Below are positions 1-10,700 of a stretch of DNA of 64,000 nt, one piece after another. Every line of letters starts with the position of its first letter. Positions within the stretch are counted from its first letter, which is position 1. The stretch comes from DASZVN01 sp035547055 (GTDB taxonomy: Bacteria > Pseudomonadota > Alphaproteobacteria > Rhizobiales > Methylopilaceae), in the NCBI GenBank assembly GCA_035547055.1, contig DASZVN010000057.1:1-64000 (forward strand). The letters are read 5' to 3'. The position numbers and the translations under genes are program-made. The notes under the pieces were generated by a model. The model saw only the letters and a program-made list of their open reading frames with translations. It searched no databases and was not told where the DNA came from.

Positions 1-8
1 GGGGCGCC

Positions 9-1538
9 ATGGCCATTCAGCGCGTCGGACGTGCGTTCTTCGTCGATCAGAAGCCGGGCGACTTCATCGACGATCCGTTCGCGACCCGTCTCGCCAACGG
101 CAGCTTCGTCGCCACCTGGACGGCAACCGACATCGGGAGCGACGCGACGGTCGTTCGCGCCCGCGTTCTCTTCACCGCGGACGGCGTGCCCAAAGGCAAC
201 CAGTTCGACGTGAGCGCGGCGGCGGGCGACATGTATTTCCCTCACCTCGCAGCTCTGGCCAAAGGCGGCTTCGCCGTCACCTGGGAGTCCGGCGACGACA
301 GCCGGCTTCGCATCTTCGACGACAACGGCAAGCCGACGACCGGCGAGATCGTGTTGGACCCGGGGACACTGGCCTCCAACGCCGTGGCGGCGGGACTCGG
401 CAACGGCGATGTCCTCCTCGCCTGGAACGAGCTTGCCGCCGACCGCGGCGAGATCGGCCTGTTCGATGCGAAGGGCAACGCCATCGGCACGCCGCTCGCG
501 CTCGCGGATGCCGAGGCGATCCGGCTGTCGTCGCTCGCCGGCGGCGGTGCCGTCGCCTTGTGGCAGACCGTCGACACCGATACCGGGAAGACGGGCAACT
601 ACAACGTCCAGCTCTTTACCCAGGCGGGAAAGGTGAGCGGCCACGAGCTGCACCTCAAGGGAACGGCCGATCTTCAGCCCGGCGTGGTCGCGCTCCTGAA
701 TGGCGGCTTCGCCTTGGCCTGGGAGACGATCGACAAGGCAGGACACATCCGCTTCCACGACGAGCTGTTCGGCGCCAACGGGAAGGCGGTCGGTCCGGCC
801 CAGGTGATCGACAGCGGCACGTCGGGCGGCGATCCCGAGTTCTCGATGACGGCTTTGGCCGACGGACGCTTTGCCCTGGTTTGGGGCGACAAGGTCGCGA
901 CCGCGGACGAGAAGAACCTCGACGGCATGATCGTGAACGCGGATGGCACCGCCGACGGCCACGCTTTCCTCATCGCCGGCCCGGGATCCGACATTTCCCT
1001 GTGGCCGAAGGTGACTGCGCTCGCCAACGGGCTCTTCACCGTCACCTGGAGCGATTTCGTAGCGGGCGAGCGGGTCGACGGCGCGATCTACGACCCGACC
1101 GTTTTCACCGGCACCAAGGCGGCCGATCACTGGGCCGGCGGCAGCCTCGCCGACACCATCAAGGGCGGCGGCGGCAACGATGTCCTGAGCGGCGGCCAGG
1201 GCCACGACACGCTGACCGGCGGGGCGGGCCGCGACACCTTCGTCTTCGACACCAAGCCCAGTGCGGCGAACGCCGACCGCATCACCGACTTCGCGCCCGG
1301 AACCGACACGATCGCGCTCGACCACGCCGTGTTCACGAAGCTCGCCGCCGGGCATCTGGCGCCGGGCGCGTTCGTCGCCGGAGCCAAGGCGCACGACGGC
1401 GGCGATCACGTCCTCTACAACCCCGCCAACGGCCACCTGTCCTACGACCCGGACGGCAGCGGCGCGCAGCCTGCCGTGCTGGTGGCGACGCTCGCCGCCC
1501 ACCTCCACCTCACGGCGAGCGACTTCATCGTGACCTAG
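9..1538 (+). CDS. RTX-type secreted protein with seven propeller-like repeats
   Basis: A 509-residue protein without an N-terminal signal peptide, as expected for a type I (ABC/HlyD/TolC) secretion substrate. Residues 25-350 hold seven imperfect repeats of about 46-55 residues, each with a core like LANGxFxxxW; the conserved Trp are at 37, 92, 139, 185, 238, 292 and 347. This looks like a seven-bladed beta-propeller. Residues 386-414 are glycine/aspartate nonapeptide repeats (GGxGxDxLxGG) of the hemolysin-type calcium-binding class, ending in DTFVFD. The last 95 residues form a C-terminal domain typical of RTX proteins and presumably the secretion signal. A similar end occurs on the gene at 19011-21128. 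The frame stays open to the window edge, so the ATG at 9 is only the first visible start. The substrate is unknown. It meets aapP tail to tail, 5 bases apart. Confidence 0.85.
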   Translation: MAIQRVGRAFFVDQKPGDFIDDPFATRLANGSFVATWTATDIGSDATVVRARVLFTADGVPKGNQFDVSAAAGDMYFPHLAALAKGGFAVTWESGDDSRLRIFDDNGKPTTGEIVLDPGTLASNAVAAGLGNGDVLLAWNELAADRGEIGLFDAKGNAIGTPLALADAEAIRLSSLAGGGAVALWQTVDTDTGKTGNYNVQLFTQAGKVSGHELHLKGTADLQPGVVALLNGGFALAWETIDKAGHIRFHDELFGANGKAVGPAQVIDSGTSGGDPEFSMTALADGRFALVWGDKVATADEKNLDGMIVNADGTADGHAFLIAGPGSDISLWPKVTALANGLFTVTWSDFVAGERVDGAIYDPTVFTGTKAADHWAGGSLADTIKGGGGNDVLSGGQGHDTLTGGAGRDTFVFDTKPSAANADRITDFAPGTDTIALDHAVFTKLAAGHLAPGAFVAGAKAHDGGDHVLYNPANGHLSYDPDGSGAQPAVLVATLAAHLHLTASDFIVT

Positions 1539-1543
1539 CGGCG

Positions 1544-2302
1544 TCAGCGCAGGATCTGGCCGAGGAAGGCCTTGGTGCGCTCGTGCCGGGGGTGGTCGAA
1601 AAAGTCTGCGGGCGGGGCGATCTCGACGACCTGGCCCTCGTCCATGAACACCATGCGGTCGGCGACCTCGCGGGCGAAGCCCATCTCGTGGGTGACGACG
1701 ATCATCGTCATGCCGTCCTCGGCGAGCGCGACCATGGTGTCGAGCACCTCCTTGACCATCTCGGGGTCGAGCGCCGAGGTCGGCTCGTCGAACAGCATGA
1801 TCTTGGGCCGCATGCAGAGCGCGCGGGCGATGGCGACGCGCTGCTGCTGGCCGCCGGAGAGCTGGCCCGGGAACTTCGCCGCCTGCTCGGGGATGCGCAC
1901 GCGCTGGAGCAGCTCCATCGCCAGCGTCTCGGCGTCGCGGCGGGGCATGCGGCGCACCCGGATCGGCGCCAGCGTGAGGTTTTCGAGCACGGTGAGGTGC
2001 GGGAACAGGTTGAACTGCTGGAACACCATGCCGACGTCGCGGCGAATCTCGTCGATGCGCCTGAGGTCGTCGGTGAGCTCGGTGCCCTCCACCAGGATGC
2101 GGCCCTTCTGGTGCGTCTCGAGCCGGTTGATGCAGCGGATCAGGGTCGACTTGCCCGAGCCCGAGGGGCCGCACACGACGATGCGCTCGCGCTCCGCCAC
2201 CGCGAGGTCGATGCCGCGGAGCACGTGGAAATCGTCGAACCATTTGTGCACGCCGATCATCTCGACGGCCGGCACGGCGGCAGGGGAGGGAGGCGGGCTC
2301 AT
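1544..2302 (-). CDS. aapP: Polar/general L-amino acid ABC transporter ATP-binding protein
   Basis: A 252-residue cytoplasmic ATPase that powers the AapQ/AapM permease pair. It has Walker [10 protein letters not shown], the Q-loop region [12 protein letters not shown], signature [11 protein letters not shown], Walker [14 protein letters not shown] and the switch histidine in VVTHEMGF, all in the order and spacing of the GlnQ/HisP/AapP family. The ATG at 2302 overlaps the stop of aapM by 4 bases, so the two are translationally coupled. The frame stays open upstream across aapM, but the domain begins at this ATG. The last gene of the minus-strand aapQMP operon. Confidence 0.95.
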   Translation of the reverse strand: MSPPPSPAAVPAVEMIGVHKWFDDFHVLRGIDLAVAERERIVVCGPSGSGKSTLIRCINRLETHQKGRILVEGTELTDDLRRIDEIRRDVGMVFQQFNLFPHLTVLENLTLAPIRVRRMPRRDAETLAMELLQRVRIPEQAAKFPGQLSGGQQQRVAIARALCMRPKIMLFDEPTSALDPEMVKEVLDTMVALAEDGMTMIVVTHEMGFAREVADRMVFMDEGQVVEIAPPADFFDHPRHERTKAFLGQILR

Positions 2303-3441
2303 CGGCGCTGGCCGCGGTTGAGGCGGCGTTCCATGGCGAGCGAATAGCGCGACATGCCGAAGCAGAACACCCAGTAGACGAGCGCCGCAAACACCAGCCC
2401 GGTGGCGGGTGTCTCGGGCGTCGCCCAGGCCGGGTCGGCGAAGGCGGAGCGCACCGTGCCGAGCAGGTCGAACAGGCCGATGATGTAGACCAGGCTGGTA
2501 TCCTTGAAGAGGCCGATGAAGGTGTTGACGAGGCCCGGGATGACGAGGCGGAGCGCCTGGGGCAGCATCACCAGGCGCATCGTTTTCCAATAGCCGAGGC
2601 CGAGCGCGGCGGCCGCTTCGCCCTGGCCGCGCGGCACCGCCTGGAGGCCGCCCCGCACCACCTCGGCGATATAGGCCGAGGCGAAGCAGGCGACGCCGAC
2701 CAGGGCACGGAGCAGCTTGTTGAAATCGGTGCCCGGCGGCAGGAACAGCGGCAGCATCACGCTCGCCATGAACAGCACCGTGATCAGCGGCACGCCGCGC
2801 CAGAACTCGATGAACGCGATCGAAAAGCCCCGCACCGCGGGCAGCGTCGAGCGGCGGCCGAGCGCGAGCAGAATGCCGGCTGGAAGCGACACCAGCATCC
2901 CGACATAGGAGACGACCAGCGTCAGCGTGAGGCCACCCCACAGCGCCGTCTCGACCGGCCTCAGGCCGAAGACGCCGCCGACCAGGAGGATGAAGGCGCC
3001 GACCGGCACCCCGAGCGCGAGATAGAGCACCGTCCAGCGCTTGCCGGGCCACCCCGGCACCGCCAGGGGGAGGATGCCGGCGGCGAGGAGGATGAAGACG
3101 AGGTCGATCCGCCAGCGCTCGGCGACGGGATAGCGCCCGTAGATGAACTGGCCGACATTCGCCTTCACGAACGCCCAGCACGCGCCGGCATCGGGCGCGA
3201 GGCAGGCACTGCGATCGGTGCCGCTCCAGGCGGCGCGGAAAGCCGCCCAGTCCAACAGACGCGGCACGAGATAGACGATCAACGCCAACGCAAGAATGGT
3301 CAGGACCGCATCGCCGGGCGTGGCGAACAGGTTCTGCCTGAGCCAGCCGAGCGGCCCCGCCGCGGCCGGTGGCGGCGGCAGCGCCGGCGCGATCTCGCGG
3401 CGGACGAAGCTGCGGTCGAATTCGGCCTGGATGTCCGACAT
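2299..3441 (-). CDS. aapM: General L-amino acid ABC transporter permease AapM
   Basis: A 380-residue inner-membrane permease of the HisMQ type. An N-terminal hydrophobic segment (about residues 43-62) is followed by a soluble insert. The core permease domain has the helix-rich pattern and the [13 protein letters not shown] segment before the conserved EAA loop ([17 protein letters not shown]), which contacts the ATPase. The length and the long N-terminal extension match AapM rather than the shorter GlnP or HisM. It lies 4 bases after the aapQ stop. Confidence 0.93.
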   Translation of the reverse strand: MSDIQAEFDRSFVRREIAPALPPPPAAAGPLGWLRQNLFATPGDAVLTILALALIVYLVPRLLDWAAFRAAWSGTDRSACLAPDAGACWAFVKANVGQFIYGRYPVAERWRIDLVFILLAAGILPLAVPGWPGKRWTVLYLALGVPVGAFILLVGGVFGLRPVETALWGGLTLTLVVSYVGMLVSLPAGILLALGRRSTLPAVRGFSIAFIEFWRGVPLITVLFMASVMLPLFLPPGTDFNKLLRALVGVACFASAYIAEVVRGGLQAVPRGQGEAAAALGLGYWKTMRLVMLPQALRLVIPGLVNTFIGLFKDTSLVYIIGLFDLLGTVRSAFADPAWATPETPATGLVFAALVYWVFCFGMSRYSLAMERRLNRGQRR

Positions 3442-3445
3442 CGCC

Positions 3446-4597
3446 TCAGCGCTCCACCAGCGCGATCCGCCGGTTGAAGCGGTTCATCGCGAACGAGGTC
3501 AGAAGGCTGATGCCGAGATAGACCGCCATCCAGATCACGACCACCTCGATCGCCTGGCCGGTCTGGTTGAGGATCTGGCCGCCGACCGCGACAAGCTCGG
3601 AGAAACCGACCGCGACGGCGAGCGAGGTGTTCTTGGTGAGGTTCAGATATTCGCTCGTGAGCGGCGGGATGATGACGCGGAGCGCCTGGGGCAGCACGAC
3701 GAGGCGGAGCGTCGGGCCGGGCTTCAGCCCGAGGGAGTAGGCGGCCTCGGTCTGGCCGCGACCGACGGCAAGCACGCCCGAGCGCACGATCTCGGCGATG
3801 AAGGCGGCGGTGAAGATCGACAGCGCGAAGAGGAGCGCCACGAACTCCGGCTGAAGCTGCAGCCCGCCGATCAGGTTGAAGCGGGTCCTTTGCGGCAACG
3901 CGAGGTGGAGCGGCATGCCGGCAGCAACAAAGGCGAGGCCGGTCGCGACGATCACCAGCACGAGGCCGACCACGGCGCCGGGGAAACCCCTGCCGGTGTG
4001 CTCGCTCCGGGCATGGGCCCAGCGGGCGAGCGCGACCGCCGCGGCGACCGCAAAGACGAAGACGAGGCCCACCGCGATCATGCCGTGCCCGGCCACCGGC
4101 TCGGGCGCGTAGAGCCCGCGGTTGCTGACGCTGAAGCCGAGGCCGAGATCGAGCGCTTGGCGCGGCGGCGGCAGCACCGCGAGCACGCCGAAATACCAGA
4201 AGAAGATGACGAGGAGCGGCGGGATGTTGCGGAAGATCTCGACATAGACCGCGGCAAGCGTGCGGACGAGCCAGTTCCGCGACAGCCGCGCCACGCCGAC
4301 GACGAAGCCGATCGCGCTCGCGAGCAGGATGCCGAGCACGGCGACGAGGAGCGTGTTGGCGAGCCCGGCGAGAAGGGCATAGCCGTAGCTCCGGTCGGGC
4401 GAGAAGGGGATCAGCGACTGCGCGATCTCGAAGCCGGCGCGCTGGCCGAGGAAGCCGAACCCCGACGCGATGTGCGCACGTTGGAGATTGGCTGCGGTAT
4501 TGGTGCCGATCCACACCAGCACCGCGACCACGGCGATTACCAGCGCCGCCTCGATGAAGACGCTGCGAAGGCGCTGCCGGTCGATCGCCGAGCTCAC
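3446..4597 (-). CDS. aapQ: General L-amino acid ABC transporter permease AapQ
   Basis: A 383-residue partner permease of AapM. An N-terminal membrane helix (about residues 15-31) is followed by the permease core with [15 protein letters not shown], and a large insert between the first core helices, as in AapQ of rhizobia. The EAA loop is [18 protein letters not shown]. It is the first gene of the visible operon; in well-studied rhizobial operons the periplasmic binding protein AapJ precedes it, but here the upstream neighbour is a palindromic repeat and then the end of the giant GPR-like gene. The binding protein must be encoded elsewhere. Confidence 0.93.
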   Translation of the reverse strand: MSSAIDRQRLRSVFIEAALVIAVVAVLVWIGTNTAANLQRAHIASGFGFLGQRAGFEIAQSLIPFSPDRSYGYALLAGLANTLLVAVLGILLASAIGFVVGVARLSRNWLVRTLAAVYVEIFRNIPPLLVIFFWYFGVLAVLPPPRQALDLGLGFSVSNRGLYAPEPVAGHGMIAVGLVFVFAVAAAVALARWAHARSEHTGRGFPGAVVGLVLVIVATGLAFVAAGMPLHLALPQRTRFNLIGGLQLQPEFVALLFALSIFTAAFIAEIVRSGVLAVGRGQTEAAYSLGLKPGPTLRLVVLPQALRVIIPPLTSEYLNLTKNTSLAVAVGFSELVAVGGQILNQTGQAIEVVVIWMAVYLGISLLTSFAMNRFNRRIALVER

Positions 4598-4630
4598 CGC
4601 GCGGCTCCCAGCCCGTCGGCCGGCGCTCTA

Positions 4631-4699
4631 TCGTAGGGCGGGCATCGGCTGGCCGACGCCCGCGATGAGGTGGGCAAGCTGCGCTTGCCCACCCTACGA
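4631..4699. repeat. Interspersed palindromic repeat, family 1
   Basis: A composite palindrome between aapQ and the GPR-like gene. The outer arms are TCGTAGGGCGGGC and its near complement ending ACCCTACGA; an inner hairpin pairs TGGGCAAGC with GCTTGCCCA. Related copies are at 39360-39394 and 52138-52202. It lies downstream of the GPR-like stop and upstream of aapQ, so it could end transcription or stabilise mRNA ends. Inferred to be a REP-like dispersed element. Confidence 0.7.
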
Positions 4700-4718
4700 A
4701 GAACGCTGGGCCGAGGCG

Positions 4719-7700
4719 TCAGCCGCGGTCCTCGAAGCGGCCGGAGGCATGGGCCAGCATGGTGTAGACCTTGCCGGTCTCGGAGGTGAGGTAGCTCTGC
4801 GCCACCGCCGGATTGGCGTCGCTCCGCGAGACCTCGTCGAGCAGGCGCTCGAACTCGGCGATGTAACGGTCTACCGTGGCGCGGAACTCGCGGTCGCCCT
4901 CGTATTTCTTCCGGATCTCGTCGAAGGTCTGCTGGCCCTGCAGGGTATAGAGCCGCCGGGTGAAGACGTTGCGCTCGCCGCGGCGATAGCGGTCCCATAG
5001 CTCGATCACGGCCTGATGGTCGATCATGCGGGCGATGTCGACCGACAGGCTGTCGAGCGATTCGATGGTGTGGCGCACGGTACGCTCGCTGCGGGCGTCG
5101 CGGCGCGGCGGCGCGGCCTCCTCGCCATCCTCGCGCGAGGCACGGGCGAGCAGGCCGGACAGCCAGCCGCCGTTCTCGCCGGCGCCAGCGGCAGGCGCAC
5201 CGCTGCCCCGCTCCGGATCGCGCCTTGCCGGGCGCGCCGGCTCGCCGCCGCGCGGAGCGGCACTCGGCCGCGGCGCTTGGCGGCCGGCCTCGGCCGTCGC
5301 GGCGTAGCCGCCCTGGCGCTGGTCGGCCTCGGGCAGGCCGCCGTGGCGGACTGCGATCTCGGACAGCGAATTCAGCGCCTTGATCTGGTCGGCGACCACG
5401 CGGCGGATCGCGGCGGTGCTCTCCTCGGTCTCCTTGGGGAGGGCGGCGATGCCGCGCTTCAGCTCCTCGCGGGTGGCCTCGAGCTCGCCGTGGACCTGCG
5501 AGGTCACGCCGCGCATCTGGCGGGCGATGGCGCCGAGCCCCTCGGTCGCGTTCTTGAGCAGCGCCGTCATCTCGCCGACCGCCTGGTCGTAGGCGGCACG
5601 AAGCGACTCGGTGGTGCGCTGGCGCTCCTCGCTGGTGGTCGAGCGGATCGCGCCGAACTGGGTCTCGATCGACGCAACCGCCGTCGAAACCTCGCGCGTC
5701 AGAAGGTCGGCGACCTCGCGGGCACGGCCTTCGGCGACGGTGAGCGAATCCTCGATGATGCGGTTGAAGCTGCCGAGCACGCCGTCGAGATCGCCGGTCT
5801 TGTCGGCGATGGTCGCCGTCAGCTCGTCGAGCGATTGGCGCCGCCGGTCGAGCGCCCGGTCGAGATCGGCCTGGTTGCTGTGGACCGCGCCCGCCGCCCG
5901 CTCGAGCGCCTTGCCCTGCTCGGACAGGCGGTCGGTGATCGCCTTGACGTCGGTGAGCACGTTGCCGGCGAGGCGGTGGAGCAACTGGATCTGCTCGCTG
6001 AAACCGGCATTGCCCTCCTCGGCAAGCGCGGTCAGGTTGCCCATCACCTCCTGGAGGAGCTGCATCCGGTCGTTGAGGTTGCGGTCGAGCGCGGCGAGGC
6101 CGTCGCTGGTGCGGTGGGCGAGCTGCTGGAGGCCGCCCGAAGTGTCGTGCAGCGTCGCCAGCGTGGCGCCGACCTGCACCTTGAGGTCCTCGGTGACGGC
6201 GGCGAGGTCGTCGCGGCCGCCCGAGAGCGCGCGCACGACGTCCTGGTTGAGATCGCCCAGGCTGCGGCTGAGCGCGGCACGCTCGCGGCCGATCGCCCCG
6301 GCGAGGGCCTCGCGGCCATCGGCGAGCGCGCGCGCGACCTCCTCGTTCAGGCCGGTAAGGCTGCTGCTCAGCGTCTCGCGCTCGCGGCCGAGCGTCTCGA
6401 GGAGTTCGACACGGCCGCCCGTGAGCGTCCGCACCACCTCCTCGTTCATCGCGCCGAAGCTCTGGGCGAGATCGGTACGCTCGCGGCCAAGGGCGTCGAG
6501 CAGGCTGCCGCCGCGGTCGGCGAGGACCTGGGCCAGCTCCTCGGTGCGATTGCCGAGCGCCGCCGTGAGGTTGCCGGCGCCGGCGTTAAGCGCATCAGCC
6601 ACGCTCTCCGACAACTGGCTCAGCGTGCCCTCGACGCGCGTCGCCGCGGCGACCATGTCCTCGGTGACGCCGTGGAGCCGGTCGGACAGGCGCTCCGACA
6701 GCGCGTTGCCGCGGGTCTCCAACGCCGCGCTCAGGGTGTCGAGCCGGCCGATCACCACCATCTCGAAGCGGGCGACGCGGCTGTCGAGCGCCTCGGCCAC
6801 TTCCAGCGCCTTGTCGCCGAGGATGCGGTTGACCGCATCGGCACGCTCCTCGAACAGCCCGACCACGTCGGCGGCACGGCGGCCGACCTGCTCGGAGAAC
6901 TGCTCGCTGCGGGCGTCGAGCGTCGTCACCAGCTCCTTGCCGCCCTCGCTCATCGTCCGCGCCAGCTCGCTGGTGCGGTCCGAGAGCATGCGGTCGACCT
7001 CGCGGGCACGGCTCTCGATGCCGTCGCCGATGCGGGCGAGGCGGCCGTCCAGCGTCGCGCCGACCTCCTCCAGCCGGGTGCCGACGGCGCGGTCGAGGCT
7101 GTCGATGCGGGCGCCGAACAGCGCCTCGACGTCCTGGGAGTGGATCAGGAGGCGGCCGTCGAGCGCCTGGGAGTGACGGTCGAGCAACTGGCCGATCTCG
7201 TCGCGCCGGCTGCCGAGCGTGGCATCGAGCGCCTCGCTCCTCAGCGCGAGGGTGCCGGTCATCTGCTCGGTGTGCTGGGCGAGGGTGGCGTCCAGCGTCT
7301 CGCTCTTCAGCGCGACGCCGTCGAGCAGCCGCTCGGTACGGCCGGCGAGCATCGCATCGAGATGCTCGCTGCGGCGCGCCAATTCGTCGAGCAGGCGATC
7401 GGTCGAGGACGACAACGCAGCCTCGACCGTCTCGGTGCGGAGCGAGAGCCCGTCGAGCAACTGGCCGGTGTGACTCGCCAGGGTCTCGTCGAGCGTGCGG
7501 GTGCGGTGGCCGAGCTCCTCGACCAGCCGCTCGGTCCGCGACGACAGCGAATGGTCGAGCAGGTCGGTCGAGCTCTGCAGCGCCTGCAGCATGTTGCCGC
7601 CGCGAACGTCGACCAGGTTCTCGATCTCGGCGATGCGGGCGCCGAGGCTCGCGCCGAGGGTGGCGGCATCGGTCGAGAGCCGGGTGACGAGCTCGCGGCC

Positions 7701-10700
7701 GCGCCCGGTGACGATCTCGTCGAACTCGGCGAGCTTGCCCGCGAGCGCCTCGTTCAAGGCGCCGCCGCGGGTGACGATGGTGTCGGCGAGCGAAGAGGCG
7801 GTCTCGTTGAGCTGCTCGTTCACCTTGGCACTGCGCCGCGTGATCGACTGCGCCAGCTCGGTGCCGACCTCGGCGACCTGCTGGGCCAGCTCGCCAACCC
7901 GACCGGTCAGGCTGCGGCCGAGCTCCTCGGCCGCGCTCTCGATCCGCTCCTGGGCGCTGCGGAAGCCGCCGTCGAGCCGCTCGGCCAGGCGCACCTCGAT
8001 GACCCGGGTCTCCTGGACCATATGGGCGGTGGCGCGGTCCGCGGCCTCGATCAGGCGCTGCTCGATCTCCTCGCGGCCGGAGCCGACGATGCCGGCAATT
8101 TCCTCGCGGGTGTCGGCCATCGCGCGCTGCAGCTCGCTGCCGCGCACGACGATGGTCTCGTGCATGCGCGCCGCCGTCGCCGCGAGCTCGCTCGTCAACT
8201 CCCCGCCGCGGGCGGTGATGGTCTCGGCGATGCGCCCGCTTGCCGCGGCGAGGGTGCGCTCGACGCCGTCGGCACGGGCGAGCAGCGTCTCCGACGCGCT
8301 CCGCGCGCTCTCCTCGATCGCCTCGCGGACCGAATTGACGCGGCCGTCGAGCCGGTCGAGCAGCTCGGTGCCGGTCGTCTCCAGGCTGCTCTGGAGAGCG
8401 CCACCACGCACCACCACCACTTCGTGGAGGCGGTCGCTCGAGGCCTGAAGCCGGTCGGCCAAGCTGATGCTGCGCTCGGAAATCTGGTCGACCACGCGGT
8501 CGCCGGCACTGAGGATCTGGTCGTTGAGCTGCTCGGTCCTGGCCGAGATCAGCGCGGCCAGCTCGCCGGTCGCCTGGCCGAGCCTGTCCGTGAACTCGGT
8601 GGAGCGGCGCGACAGGTCGGAGAGGACGCCATCGCCCATCGACTTCATGATCTCGCCGACGTCGCCGAAACGGTCGGCAAAATTGCCGGCGACCTCGCTC
8701 GAACCGTCGAGGAACTCGCGGGTCAGCCGCTCGATCTCGGCCATCAACTCGCGGGTGACGGCGTTGCCGGCTTCCTCGATTTCGGCACGGGCGGCGGCGC
8801 TGCGCGTCGCAAGCTCGCTCGCGTTCTCCTGCATGCCGCGGTCGAGCCGGTCGATCTGCTCGGTCAGGGCACGGGCGGTCTCCGCGGCGCTCTGCTCGAA
8901 GCGCCCGGCAGCGGCGCTGCCACGGTTCGCGACCTCGGTCGAGCCGTCGAGGAACTCGCGGGTCAGCCGCTCGATGCGGCTGGTGAGGCCGCCGGCGACG
9001 GCGACGATCGCTTGTTCGAACTGGTCGGCGGCGCTGGCGCTCCGTTCGGCGACGGTGGCGCTGCCGTCGAGGAACTCGCGGGTCAGGCGCTCGATCTGCC
9101 GGGCGAGGTCCTCCGTTGCGGCCTGAGCCGCCCCTTCGATCTGCTCGCGTGCGGCATCGCTGCGGGAGACCAGTTCGTCGGCGACGCGGCGACCGGAGGC
9201 GTCGACCGCGCGGGTCATCTCGCCGGTGTGGACGGCGAGCGTGTCGCCGAAGCCGCGGCTGATGTCCGCAAGCTGCAGCGTCACCGCCTCGGCCCTTTCG
9301 GCGAGGGTCGCGCTGGCGCCAACGCTGGCATCCTGGAAAGCCTGGGCGAGCACGTCGGTCCGTTCGCCGATCGAGCCGACCAGGCGCTCGCCGCTCGACG
9401 ACAGCGTCTCGGTCAGGTTCTGCGCCCGCTCGGCCAGGTTCTCGCTGAGATCGGCCGCGGTGCGGGTGATGGCATCGGTCAGGATCTGGGCGCGCTGGGT
9501 CAGGGCGTCGACGAAATCGGTCGAGGCGCGGTCGAGCGCGCCGGCGATGGCCTCGCTGCGCTGGCCGAGCGCCTGGGCCACGTCGTCGCCCGAGCGCGAC
9601 AGCGACTGGGTCAGGCGTTCGCTGGTCTCGGCGAAGCTGCGGCTGGCCTCGCTGCTGGTGCGGACGAAGTCCGCCGTCGCCGCCTCGGCGCGGGTCACGA
9701 GGTCGCCCGTGACGGAGCCGATGCTGTCGCCGAGCGTCTGGGTCAGCCGCTCGCTGGTGTCCGCCAGGATGCGGCCGACGTCCTCGCTGGTGCGCAGCAG
9801 CCGTTCGGTCGCGGCCTCGCTCCGCGATACCAGCGCGTCCGAAATCTCGGTCGCGCTGGCGGTCAGCCCACCGATCAGGGCGCTGGCGCGCTCGTCGAGC
9901 GTGCGGGAGAGCTGCTCGCCGGTCGTCGTGAAATCGTGCGTGACGGCCTGGGCGCGCTCCTCGAAATTGCGGGTGAGGGCCGCGCTTTCGCTTGCCATGC
10001 CGGCGGTCAGGCGCTCGCCGCTGTCGGCCAGGGTGCGCTCGGTCGTCGCCGAGATCGCGGTCAGCCGCTCGACGAGCCCGTCGGCCTCGGTCGTGACCGC
10101 GCGGAGGAAACGCTCGCCGGCGTCGCCGACGGCCTGGGCGACACGCTCGCCCTTGTCGACGAGGCGCGCCAGCACCGCCTCGCCGGAGCGGCCGATGTCG
10201 CCGGTCAGCGTGGCGCTGGCCTCGGCGACCTGGCGGCTGAGCTCGCTTTGCGAGGTCGCGACCGCCTCGCTCAGGCGCTCGCGATGGAGCCCGAGCTCCT
10301 CGACGGCACGCTGGCCCGAGCCGACGATCTGCTCGGTCAGGGCCTGGCCGGTCGAGGTCAGCTCCTCGGTGAGGGAGCTGCGGGCCTGGGCGATGGCGTC
10401 GAGCAACTGCTCGGCATTGGCGGCCAGATCCTCGCGCTCGGCGCGGATGCGGTCCATCATGTCGCGGAGCCGCGCCTCGGTCTCGAAATGGGTGCGCTCC
10501 AGCGAGGCGATCTCGCCGCGCATCGCGGTCTCGAGCTCGCCGCTCCGCGACACCACGCGCTCGATGCCGGCGTCCATCGCCGAGAGCTCACGCCGGATGG
10601 CGTGTCCAAGCGTCGACACGGCCTCGTGCGAATCGCTCTCCGGCTCGGCGAGGCGGATCGCCACCTCGGTCATCGAGCGTGCGACGAGGCGCATTTCCTG

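Noticed and set aside
9..1538. RTX haemolysin/cytotoxin
   Set aside because: No hydrophobic pore-forming region, no acylation site context and no hlyC-like gene. Only the calcium-binding repeats and C-terminal end are shared.
1544..3181. A single 545-codon frame joining part of aapM to aapP
   Set aside because: The upstream half is out-of-frame Arg/Pro text over aapM. The ATPase has its own start at 2302 and aapM has a complete frame of its own.
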